From positions 1 through 11,355 of the forward strand of contig CAKUFB010000067.1 in the NCBI GenBank assembly GCA_934647145.1: DNA of 11,355 nucleotides, read 5' to 3'. Position 1 is the first letter of the stretch. Every line of letters starts with the position of its first letter. The position numbers and the translations under genes were made by a program. The notes beneath the pieces were generated by a model, which saw only the letters and a list, made by a program, of their open reading frames with translations, had not been told where the DNA came from and made no database searches. Source of the DNA: an uncultured Clostridia bacterium (lineage in GTDB: Bacteria > Bacillota > Clostridia > Christensenellales > Aristaeellaceae). Shown piece by piece: positions 5,179-11,355 of the stretch.

Positions 5179-6615
5179 TCATTCTGCGGATTCGGGCAGG
5201 ATCAGGGCGCGCTTGCGCCGAACCATCTCGTCCACCCGGTCGATGTACTGCTCAATGTTGCGCACGTTGGGGGCGCGCTCGATGCGCCGCTGGCGGGGAA
5301 AGAGCCACTTGGTGATGCTGCCCGCCCCCAGCGCCAGCACACGCGCGGTCTCCTCCATGTTGCCGATGTTGTACAGGCAGGCGTGGCCGGGCAGCGCGTA
5401 GCCCACGTTTTCCAGGTTGCCCGCCATGTACTTCTGCCGGTACAGGTAGTAGGGAAAGTATCCCTCCTCCCGGAGCGACTGCCGGGCGAAATCGACCATG
5501 CGCGCGGCCTGTTCGGCGCTCACCTGGGCGTAGCCCTGCTCGTGCAGGCGGCTGGAGCGCTTGATGGCCAGCGTGTGTACGGTGACGCTCTCCGGATGCA
5601 GGCTCATCGTCGCGCGCAGGCTGCGGGCGAAGTCGTCCTCGCTCTCGCCGGGCAGCGCGGCGATCAGATCCATGTTGATGTGGCGAAAGCCCATCTCCCG
5701 CGCCAGGGAAAACGCGTCCAGCGTGTCCTGTGCGGTGTGCGCCCGGCCGATCAGGCGCAGCGTCTCGTCCGAAAAGGTCTGCGGATTGACGCTGATGCGG
5801 GTGATTTCGTGCTCCCTGAGCGCGGTCAGCTTCTCACGGGTGATGGTGTCCGGGCGGCCGGCCTCGACCGTCCACTCGACCGCGCCCGGAAAGTGCTCCT
5901 GCGCGCAGTCAAGCAGCCTGGCAAGCTGCCCCGCCGACAGCGCCGTGGGCGTTCCCCCGCCCATGTACGCCGCGCGCACGCGCAGCCCCATCTCCCGCAT
6001 CAGGCGGGCGCTCTCGCGGATCTCGGTCTCAAGCGCCGCGAGGTAGGGCTCCACCAGATGGCCGTCGCCCAGCTCGCCCGAGGCGAAGGAGCAGTAGGCG
6101 CAGCGGGTGGTGCAGAACGGAATGCCGATGTACAGGTCGAAGGTATCCTCCGGCGGGTCGATCACGCCCTTCTGCATGGCCAGTATGTCGCTGAGCAGGC
6201 GCGCCTTGTCGGCGGATACGTCAAACCGCCGCTGCAGCTCGCGCTCGGCCGCCTCGCCGGTGATTCCCTCCTCGGCCAGCTCGTACATCAGGCGCGTGGG
6301 GCGTATGCCGGTCAGACTGCCCCAGGGCGGCTGCACGCCGGTCAGGCGCTTCATCAGGCGGTAGCAGGCGGTCTTCACGGCGCGCTTGAGCAGCCGCTTC
6401 TCGATCAGTCCGCCCGTCACGACGGCCTGCGCCGCCTCGCCGGTCTCGCCGTCCATCGAGAAGCGCTCGATCCACTGGCCGTCCGCGGTTTCATGCGTGT
6501 GGGTCAGCAGGCGCTCGCCCTCGTCCATGCGGATCTCCACCGGCCCCAGGAACAGGCGAACCACCTCGCAGATGTCGCCGTAAAACTCGGGCGTGTCGGT
6601 TTTCAGCAGGATCAT
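5179..6615 (-). CDS. hemZ: HemZ-type radical SAM coproporphyrinogen III dehydrogenase
   Basis: The 478-residue enzyme belongs to the oxygen-independent coproporphyrinogen III oxidase family, which uses S-adenosylmethionine radicals to decarboxylate coproporphyrinogen III to protoporphyrinogen IX. The radical SAM cluster ligands are Cys168, Cys172 and Cys175 in CTTRCAYC. The SAM-binding motif GGGTPT is at 219-224, followed by EAGRPDT (251-257) and NMDLIAALPGE (314-324). The N-terminal 150 residues and the motif YYLYRQKYMAGNLENVGYA (389-407) are typical of the HemZ branch rather than HemN or HemW. The ATG at 6615 overlaps the stop of the MBL gene as ATGA. A longer open frame continues upstream through the MBL gene but is a shadow. 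The TGA overlaps a possible cyclophilin start at 5182. The true substrate in an organism without other visible haem genes is uncertain. Confidence 0.93.
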   Translation of the reverse strand: MILLKTDTPEFYGDICEVVRLFLGPVEIRMDEGERLLTHTHETADGQWIERFSMDGETGEAAQAVVTGGLIEKRLLKRAVKTACYRLMKRLTGVQPPWGSLTGIRPTRLMYELAEEGITGEAAERELQRRFDVSADKARLLSDILAMQKGVIDPPEDTFDLYIGIPFCTTRCAYCSFASGELGDGHLVEPYLAALETEIRESARLMREMGLRVRAAYMGGGTPTALSAGQLARLLDCAQEHFPGAVEWTVEAGRPDTITREKLTALREHEITRISVNPQTFSDETLRLIGRAHTAQDTLDAFSLAREMGFRHINMDLIAALPGESEDDFARSLRATMSLHPESVTVHTLAIKRSSRLHEQGYAQVSAEQAARMVDFARQSLREEGYFPYYLYRQKYMAGNLENVGYALPGHACLYNIGNMEETARVLALGAGSITKWLFPRQRRIERAPNVRNIEQYIDRVDEMVRRKRALILPESAE

Positions 6616-7244
6616 TTTCCAAAGTACCTCGCAATCTGCGCCAGCGCGGCGGATTCCCCGTGTCCGGGATACACCTTCAGCGACCGGTCGAGCGACAAAA
6701 GCAGCCTCAGCGACCCCAGTAGCTGGTGCAGGCTCCCGCCCGCCAGGTCGAAGCGGCCGTAGCCCTGGGCGAAGAGCGTGTCGCCCGAGAACAGCGCGCC
6801 GTCCGCCTCGTCCAGCAGGCACACGCCGCCCTGGGTGTGGCCGGGGGTGTGCAGCACCTTGAAATGCACGCCGCACACGTCGATTTCGCCGTTTTCCGGG
6901 TAGGCTTCGTCGGGCTGCGCGGGCGTGAACGGCTCGGCGCACACCTGCGCGCTCCAGGCGCTGTCCTCCCGCGAGGCGAGCAGGTACGCGTCGCTCTCGT
7001 GGATGTGGATGCGCGCGCCGAATTCCCGCCGCAGCCGCGCCGCGCACAGGAAGTGGTCGAAGTGCCCGTGGGTGAGCAGGATGTCGGTCAGCCTTTTGCC
7101 GCTGGCAGCAATCGCCCGCGCCAGCGCCGGATAGTCGTCGCCCGGGTCGATCAGCAGCGCGTCCGGCCGCTCGCTGCGGTAAAGCAGGTAGGCGTTGGCC
7201 TGGTACGCGCCGCAAACGATGGGCGTGATCACTAAATCACTCAT
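6612..7244 (-). CDS. MBL-fold metallo-hydrolase (glyoxalase II-like)
   Basis: The 210-residue cytoplasmic protein has the full dinuclear metal-binding set of the metallo-beta-lactamase fold: THGHFDH (58-64; His59, His61, Asp63, His64), His136 in TPGHT, Asp155 in SGDT and His195 in YPGHG. The length and motifs fit the glyoxalase II-like or YqgX group, which hydrolyse thiolesters, but no specific substrate can be read from the sequence. AAAGGA (7253-7258) lies eight bases before the ATG. The gene starts one base after dtd ends and overlaps hemZ by four bases, so translation is probably coupled. A dtd, MBL, hemZ order after relA is familiar from Clostridia. Confidence 0.93.
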   Translation of the reverse strand: MSDLVITPIVCGAYQANAYLLYRSERPDALLIDPGDDYPALARAIAASGKRLTDILLTHGHFDHFLCAARLRREFGARIHIHESDAYLLASREDSAWSAQVCAEPFTPAQPDEAYPENGEIDVCGVHFKVLHTPGHTQGGVCLLDEADGALFSGDTLFAQGYGRFDLAGGSLHQLLGSLRLLLSLDRSLKVYPGHGESAALAQIARYFGK

Positions 7245-7245
7245 G

Positions 7246-7695
<450 letters not shown>

Positions 7696-7734
7696 GTTGA
7701 TCTCCTTGATAAAGCGTTTGATTTGCTGGCGTGA

Positions 7735-7820
7735 ACCCCTCAGCCGCCTGCGGCGACAGCTCCCCTTTCAGAAGAGCCCTCTCCGCGGCGGCGCCATCCG
7801 CGTCTCCCCTGAAAGGGGAG
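7735..7820. repeat. CCCCTCAG-type element with long-range 12-bp pairing
   Basis: The left part matches 3769 onward in island 2 (CCCCTCAG, a small CCGC/GCGG hairpin, then CAGCTCCCCTTTCA). CTCCCCTTTCAG (7760-7771) pairs perfectly with CTGAAAGGGGAG (7809-7820) across 37 bases. The element lies about 40 bases upstream of dtd. Confidence 0.8.
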
Positions 7821-7889
7821 GCGCACGCGGCGCGTACGGCGGGGTTTGTAACTCTTGTGGGGCACAGGCTCAGGCTTTGTGCCCGCGAA

Positions 7890-7924
7890 GAAATTGGAAA
7901 CTGTAATCTGCGGTTTCCAATTTC
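7890..7924 (+). repeat. 11-nt-loop hairpin, copy 7
   Basis: GAAATTGGAAAC (7890-7901) pairs perfectly with GTTTCCAATTTC (7913-7924). The loop at 7902-7912 reads TGTAATCTGCG, the copy that departs most from the loop pattern (GCG instead of ATG at the end). The closing pair is still C-G. Confidence 0.85.
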
Positions 7925-7970
7925 GCGTGGCCCCCGCGGCAGCAGGTGGGTGCAGGCACTGCCTGCCGGA

Positions 7971-8023
7971 CAAACTTCGGTGGGGGTCTGGGGGAGCGCG
8001 AAGCGAAGCGGAGCCTCCCCCAG
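7971..8023. repeat. G-rich hairpin block, third copy
   Basis: This 53-bp block matches 13-66 and 169-222 of island 1 with a one-base deletion in the hairpin loop. The 9-bp stem CTGGGGGAG/CTCCCCCAG (7988-7996 with 8015-8023) is unchanged. What follows differs from island 1, so the block moves as a separate module. Confidence 0.92.
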
Positions 8024-8047
8024 CCCGGGTCGGCAGTGCCGACTCTC

Positions 8048-8071
8048 AATCCGCAGGGAAACCTGCGGATT
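8048..8071. repeat. Perfect 10-bp hairpin with GAAA loop
   Basis: AATCCGCAGG (8048-8057) pairs perfectly with CCTGCGGATT (8062-8071) around the tetraloop GAAA, a very stable fold. It occupies the same place in its composite as 3448-3472, but the stem sequence is unrelated. Confidence 0.88.
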
Positions 8072-8075
8072 CGCA

Positions 8076-8110
8076 GAATTCGGGAACTTGAATTTATGGT
8101 TTCCGAATTC
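8076..8110 (+). repeat. 11-nt-loop hairpin, copy 8
   Basis: Arms 8076-8087 and 8099-8110 pair over 12 positions with one G-T wobble; the outer part is GAATTCGG/CCGAATTC. The loop at 8088-8098 reads TTGAATTTATG and is closed by C-G. Confidence 0.85.
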
Positions 8111-8184
8111 GTCGCTAGAACCGGCGGCAGCAACCGGGTGCAGGCACTGCCTGCCGGCAGCAAGTGGGTGCAGGCTCAGCCTGG

Positions 8185-10416
8185 CTACGCCGTCAGGCGG
8201 AAGACCTCGAGGATGTCGCCGCGCTTGCGGAGCTTGTCGATGACGCGTTCGAGCTGCTTGGTATCGGTGATCGAGAGGATCAGGTCGATGCAGGTAGTGT
8301 GGCGCGCCTTGCTCTTGTCGATGCGGGCAGAGATGGAGACAATGGGGATTTCCATCTGGCTGAGCATGGTGGAGATGTCGGCGAACAGGCCCAGCCGGTC
8401 ATAGGCGATGACGCGGATGTTGGCCTCGTAGGCGGCGTTTGCGTCCTCCTTGCGCTCCTCGCCCTCCCACTTCACGTCGATGAAGCGCTCGGGGGTCTGC
8501 ATCATGTCGGCCATGTTGGGGCAGTCGCTGCGGTGAATGGACACGCCGCGGCCGCGGGTGATGTAGCCCACGATGTCGTCGCCGGGCAGGGGATTGCAGC
8601 AGCGGGCGAAGCGCACCAGCATGTCGGAATCGCCCTCGACGATGACGCCGTTGGAGTGGTGCTGGGTGACGGCGCTGGATCGGGCGGGCGCGGGCTTGGG
8701 CGCGGGGACGGGCTCGGCCTGCTTGTTGGCCTTGCGGTATTCCTCGACCAGCCGGTTGATGACCTGACTGCCGCTCAGGCCGCCGAAGCCCACCGTGACG
8801 TACAGATCCTCCATCGAGTGGATGCTGTACCGCCGCTCGATCGGCTCCATGAACTCGTTTTTGACCAGTTGGGAGAGCGAATAACCCTGCCGTTTGGCCT
8901 CGTGATCCAGTATGTCGCGGCCGCGAGCCAGGTTTTCGTCGCGCAGCTCGTGCTTGAGATAGGCGCGAATCTTGCTCTTGGCCTCGCTGGTCTTACACAG
9001 CTTGAGCCAGTCCATCGACGGGCCCTTGGAGTTGCTGCTGGTGAGCACCTCCACGAAGTCGCCGGTCTGCAGCTCGGTCTCCAGCGGCACGATGCGGCCG
9101 TTGATCTTCGCGCCGATGCACTTGTTGCCAATGGCGCTGTGGATGTGATAGGCGAAATCGACCGGGGTCGCGCCGCGCGGCAGGTTCACGATGTCGCCCT
9201 TGGGGGTGAACACGAACACCTCGTCGCTGAACAGGTCGACCTTGAGCGCGTCCATGAACTCGCTCGGGTCGTGGGTCTCGTTCTGCCAGTCGAGGATCTG
9301 CCTAAGCCAGTAGAGCTTGCTGTCCAGCGAATCAACCTGCTTGCCCTCCTTGTAGCGCCAGTGGGCGGCGATGCCGTACTCGGCGGTGCGGTGCATCTCC
9401 CAGGTGCGGATCTGCACCTCGAAGGTCTGGCCGCGCAGCTCGCCGCTGGTGCCCACGACGGTGGTGTGCAGCGACTGGTACATGTTGCCTTTGGGCATGG
9501 AGATGTAGTCCTTGAAGCGGTTGGGCACCTGCGTCCACATGGTGTGTACGATGCCCAGCACGGCGTAGCAGTCCGGAATAGTGTCCACCAGCACGCGCAC
9601 AGCGATCAGGTCGTAGATCTGGTCGAAGGTCTTGCCCTGCGTCTTGAGCTTGCGGTAGATGCTGTAGAAGTGCTTGGGGCGACCGGCGATTTCGCAGTGG
9701 ATGCCGGCCTGATCCAACTGCTCCTTGAGCGCGGAAATGACCACCTGGATGGCGTGCTCGCGCTCCCTGCGCTTCTGCCCCACCTTTTCGACCAGGTCGT
9801 AATAGCCCGCCGGGTCGATGTAGCGCAGCGCCAGATCCTCCATCTCCCACTTGAGGGTGGACATGCCCAGGCGATGGCACAGCGGCGCGTACACGTCCAG
9901 CGTCTCGCGGGCGATGGCCACCTGCCGGTCGGGCGACTGATACTTGAGCGTGCGCATGTTGTGCAGCCGGTCGGCCAGCTTGATGAGCACCACGCGGATG
10001 TCCTTGGCCATCGCCAGGAACATCTTGCGCAGCGACTCGGCCTGCTGATCCTCGCGGGAGGTAAAGTCCAGGCGCTTGAGCTTGGTCACGCCGTCCACCA
10101 GCAGCGCCACCTCCGGCCCGAACTGAGCCTCGATGGTCTCCACGGTCACGTCCTTGTTGTCCTCCACGCAGTCGTGCAGGAAGCCCGCCGCCACCGTCGT
10201 GCTGTCCAGCATCAGGTCGGCCAGGATCGAGGCCACGCACACCGGGTGAATGATATACGGCTCGCCCGACTTGCGCTTCTGATCCCTGTGCGCCTCGCAG
10301 GCAAACCGATAGGCGCGCGTGACCAGAGAAATATCGTCCTTGGGATGATATTTCTGAATTTTCGTCAGGATCTGCTGAAGCTGTTGATCCAGATCCATCG
10401 CAGCGGGTTCGTTCAT
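8185..10416 (-). CDS. relA: Bifunctional (p)ppGpp synthetase/hydrolase, RelA/SpoT family
   Basis: The 743-residue protein is a full-length Rel enzyme, which makes and destroys the stringent-response alarmone (p)ppGpp. In order it has an HD hydrolase domain (about 30-190; HDCVED at 81-86), a synthetase domain (about 240-355; GRPKHFYSIYRK at 246-257, YQSLHT at 313-318, then EVQIRTWEMH), a TGS domain (about 398-459), a helical and zinc-finger region with Cys606-Cys607 and HRSDCPN (628-634), and an ACT domain (about 664-741). RFKD at 300-303 is the RXKD signature of bifunctional enzymes, as opposed to EXDD of hydrolysis-dead RelA. A TTG at 10434 would add six residues, but AAAGGA (10425-10430) lies eight bases before the ATG at 10416, so I take the ATG. 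The Shine-Dalgarno overlaps the end of recJ, which implies translational coupling. A Pro/Ala-rich linker lies at 566-580. Confidence 0.97.
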   Translation of the reverse strand: MNEPAAMDLDQQLQQILTKIQKYHPKDDISLVTRAYRFACEAHRDQKRKSGEPYIIHPVCVASILADLMLDSTTVAAGFLHDCVEDNKDVTVETIEAQFGPEVALLVDGVTKLKRLDFTSREDQQAESLRKMFLAMAKDIRVVLIKLADRLHNMRTLKYQSPDRQVAIARETLDVYAPLCHRLGMSTLKWEMEDLALRYIDPAGYYDLVEKVGQKRREREHAIQVVISALKEQLDQAGIHCEIAGRPKHFYSIYRKLKTQGKTFDQIYDLIAVRVLVDTIPDCYAVLGIVHTMWTQVPNRFKDYISMPKGNMYQSLHTTVVGTSGELRGQTFEVQIRTWEMHRTAEYGIAAHWRYKEGKQVDSLDSKLYWLRQILDWQNETHDPSEFMDALKVDLFSDEVFVFTPKGDIVNLPRGATPVDFAYHIHSAIGNKCIGAKINGRIVPLETELQTGDFVEVLTSSNSKGPSMDWLKLCKTSEAKSKIRAYLKHELRDENLARGRDILDHEAKRQGYSLSQLVKNEFMEPIERRYSIHSMEDLYVTVGFGGLSGSQVINRLVEEYRKANKQAEPVPAPKPAPARSSAVTQHHSNGVIVEGDSDMLVRFARCCNPLPGDDIVGYITRGRGVSIHRSDCPNMADMMQTPERFIDVKWEGEERKEDANAAYEANIRVIAYDRLGLFADISTMLSQMEIPIVSISARIDKSKARHTTCIDLILSITDTKQLERVIDKLRKRGDILEVFRLTA

Positions 10417-10420
10417 GTTC

Positions 10421-11355
10421 TCATTCCTTTCCAAGGGCGTACTCTCGAAGCGCGGCCAGGCGGCGGAACAGCGGGTCGCTCGCCGGATCGCATTTTTGGG
10501 CAGGCAGCAGCTGCAGCGCGCCGCCCGCGTGGGTCCAGGCCACCAGGTTCACCCGGCACAGCACCGCCACGCCGCACTGCGCGCACACCTCGCTCGTGCG
10601 CGCCTCCTGGGCCAGGGCGCGAATGGCGTCGGCGGCGGAGGCGCCCCGCTGGGTGAGTATGCGGCGCAGCGCCACGAACAGCTCGCGCAGGCGGGTCACG
10701 TCGGGAATTTCCTTCGCCCACAGGCAGCCCCGCTCGGGGCGCTCATAGACCGCTTTTGCGCGGGGAAGGGCGGCGAAGGCGGCGGCGGGCGCGTCCCACA
10801 GGATCAGGCGGCGGCAGGCAAATTTCGCCTCGCCTGACGGGCACAGGCAGATCGAGTTGAAGCAGGCCTGCTCCCCCGGCCAGCAGCCCACCAGCACGTC
10901 CGCGCGGTCGGTGAGCTGCCGCTCGCGCACAAGGCTCAGCAGCTCGCCCGCGCCCTGGCGCGTCACCGCGGCGATGACCGTGCCCTGCACGTCCTCGCGC
11001 AGCCAGGAAAAGGGCGCGTCCGGCGGCAGAGGCTCAGACGGTACAAGGCTCCCTTCTACCCCCGTTAAACTATTATTATAGAGCATATCGCGCAAATAGG
11101 CGTTAAAAACAAGTTGATATTTGCGCTCAAATCGCCCGGCGGCCTCCTCGAAGCCCTCGGGCAGCAGCTCCCTGAGCTCGTACTGCAGCGAGACCGTGTC
11201 CTTCCAGCGGTTGATCGACGGGCAGTAGATCATTTCCCGCTCGGCGCCCGCCAGCTCGCCTGCCCGCGCGCCCAGGCCGAAGCCCACCGCCCGGCGCACG
11301 CAGCCCGCCTGGGACAGCGAGGCCTGAAGCGTCGCCCCGTCCGAACCGGCGCTCC
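10421..11355 (-). CDS. recJ: Single-stranded-DNA-specific exonuclease RecJ, C-terminal part (partial)
   Basis: The open frame runs off the right edge, so only about 311 C-terminal residues are seen. The first 55 or so (GFGLGARAGEL, then NRWKDTVSLQYELREL) fit the C-terminal OB-fold of RecJ, where family members carry an aIgF-lG motif and N-G--s-QL-l-D. The remaining 250 residues resemble in layout the extra C-terminal domain of long Firmicutes RecJ proteins (PF10141 type), including a predicted strand RRLILWDAP and a closing helix. RecJ degrades single-stranded DNA 5' to 3' in recombination and mismatch repair; its DHH catalytic core would lie outside the window. A GTG at 11299 gives a 292-residue frame, but the coding frame is open upstream of it, so it is not the start. 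The gene ends four bases before relA. The family call rests on the OB segment and gene context. Confidence 0.75.
   Translation of the reverse strand, partial: SAGSDGATLQASLSQAGCVRRAVGFGLGARAGELAGAEREMIYCPSINRWKDTVSLQYELRELLPEGFEEAAGRFERKYQLVFNAYLRDMLYNNSLTGVEGSLVPSEPLPPDAPFSWLREDVQGTVIAAVTRQGAGELLSLVRERQLTDRADVLVGCWPGEQACFNSICLCPSGEAKFACRRLILWDAPAAAFAALPRAKAVYERPERGCLWAKEIPDVTRLRELFVALRRILTQRGASAADAIRALAQEARTSEVCAQCGVAVLCRVNLVAWTHAGGALQLLPAQKCDPASDPLFRRLAALREYALGKE
10425..10430 (-). promoter_or_regulatory. Ribosome binding site of relA, inside the end of recJ
   Basis: AAAGGA on the minus strand lies eight bases before the relA ATG at 10416 and within the final codons of recJ. It favours that ATG over the in-frame TTG at 10434, which lies upstream of it. 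Confidence 0.8.

Larger units (their letters stand above)
7722..8184. repeat. Repeat island 3 (no gene), between relA and dtd
   Basis: The stretch contains no gene. From left to right it holds a CCCCTCAG-type element (7735-7820), a 15-nt block shared with island 1 (7848-7862), a GGGCACA/TGTGCCC hairpin (7860-7884), an 11-nt-loop hairpin (7890-7924), a GCAGGC/GCCTGC hairpin (7952-7966), a third copy of the G-rich hairpin block (7971-8023), a GTCGGC/GCCGAC hairpin (8029-8043), a composite of two strong hairpins (8048-8071, 8076-8110), and two more 3-nt-loop hairpins (8140-8154, 8171-8183). The last ends one base before the relA stop codon. It separates two genes that are usually adjacent in Clostridia. 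Confidence 0.85.

Noticed and set aside
3938..5401. 487-codon plus-strand frame opposite both cyclophilins
   Set aside because: It is antisense to two genes with complete cyclophilin active sites, and its own translation has no motif.
6616..7215. HemZ extended upstream to a 678-residue protein
   Set aside because: The extra 199 residues are an out-of-frame reading of the MBL hydrolase gene and are Arg/Ala/Gly-rich. The ATG at 6615 begins the normal HemZ N terminus and overlaps the MBL stop in the usual ATGA manner.
7890..8110. Integron attC sites as an explanation for the folded repeats
   Set aside because: They have imperfect-palindrome folds with variable arms, but I find no GTTRRRY core in the right place, no cassette genes between copies and no integrase in the window.
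8164..10656. 830-codon open frame on the plus strand across relA
   Set aside because: It lies antisense to a complete RelA/SpoT protein and starts inside a repeat. The translation is repetitive Leu/Val/Ala/His with no recognisable motif.

Overview
The window is a GC-rich stretch of bacterial chromosome, most likely from an anaerobic Clostridia-class Firmicute, perhaps a gut lineage of the Christensenellales type. The class is suggested by the run recJ (with a Firmicutes-style C-terminal domain), relA/spoT, dtd, an MBL hydrolase and hemZ, by strong AGGAGG ribosome binding sites and by a textbook vegetative promoter. The order-level guess is only an impression from base composition and the style of the repeats. 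No RNA gene, CRISPR array, insertion sequence or phage gene was seen.

Layout. Bases 1-467 are a gene-free repeat island. Two plus-strand genes follow, each with its own promoter: a GH10-type xylanase-like glycosidase without a signal peptide (534-1880) and a Gfo/Idh/MocA oxidoreductase (2056-3228), closed by an intrinsic terminator. A second repeat island (about 3291-3972) fills the convergent gap. The rest is coded on the minus strand. From right to left it holds recJ (3' part only, cut by the window edge), relA/spoT, a third repeat island (about 7722-8184), dtd, the MBL hydrolase, hemZ, a membrane-anchored cyclophilin and a cytosolic cyclophilin. Within dtd-MBL-hemZ-ppi-ppi the genes overlap or lie 1-21 nt apart, so they look like one operon. 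recJ and relA are also tightly coupled.

Functions. The minus-strand genes are housekeeping: DNA repair exonuclease, stringent-response alarmone enzyme, D-aminoacyl-tRNA proofreading, thiolester or glyoxalase-like hydrolysis, anaerobic porphyrin synthesis and protein folding. The plus-strand pair looks like a small cytoplasmic carbohydrate-use locus, with a glycosidase next to an NAD(P)-dependent sugar or polyol oxidoreductase.

The unusual content is in the three islands. They share a family of structured repeats. The most striking is a hairpin seen eight times whose 11-nt loop keeps the pattern TNN(A/G)ATYTATG (one or two deviations in two copies), always closed by a C-G pair, while the stem sequence differs almost completely between islands yet still pairs. 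Two copies sit in the same composite frame next to a second hairpin whose 10-bp stem has also been wholly replaced but stays perfectly paired. This covariation implies selection for, or a copying mechanism that keeps, the fold. All eight loops point the same way (plus strand) whatever the direction of nearby genes. The islands also contain tandem 156-bp and 120-bp units, a G/C-rich 9-bp hairpin shared between islands 1 and 3, and many small hairpins with 3-nt loops.
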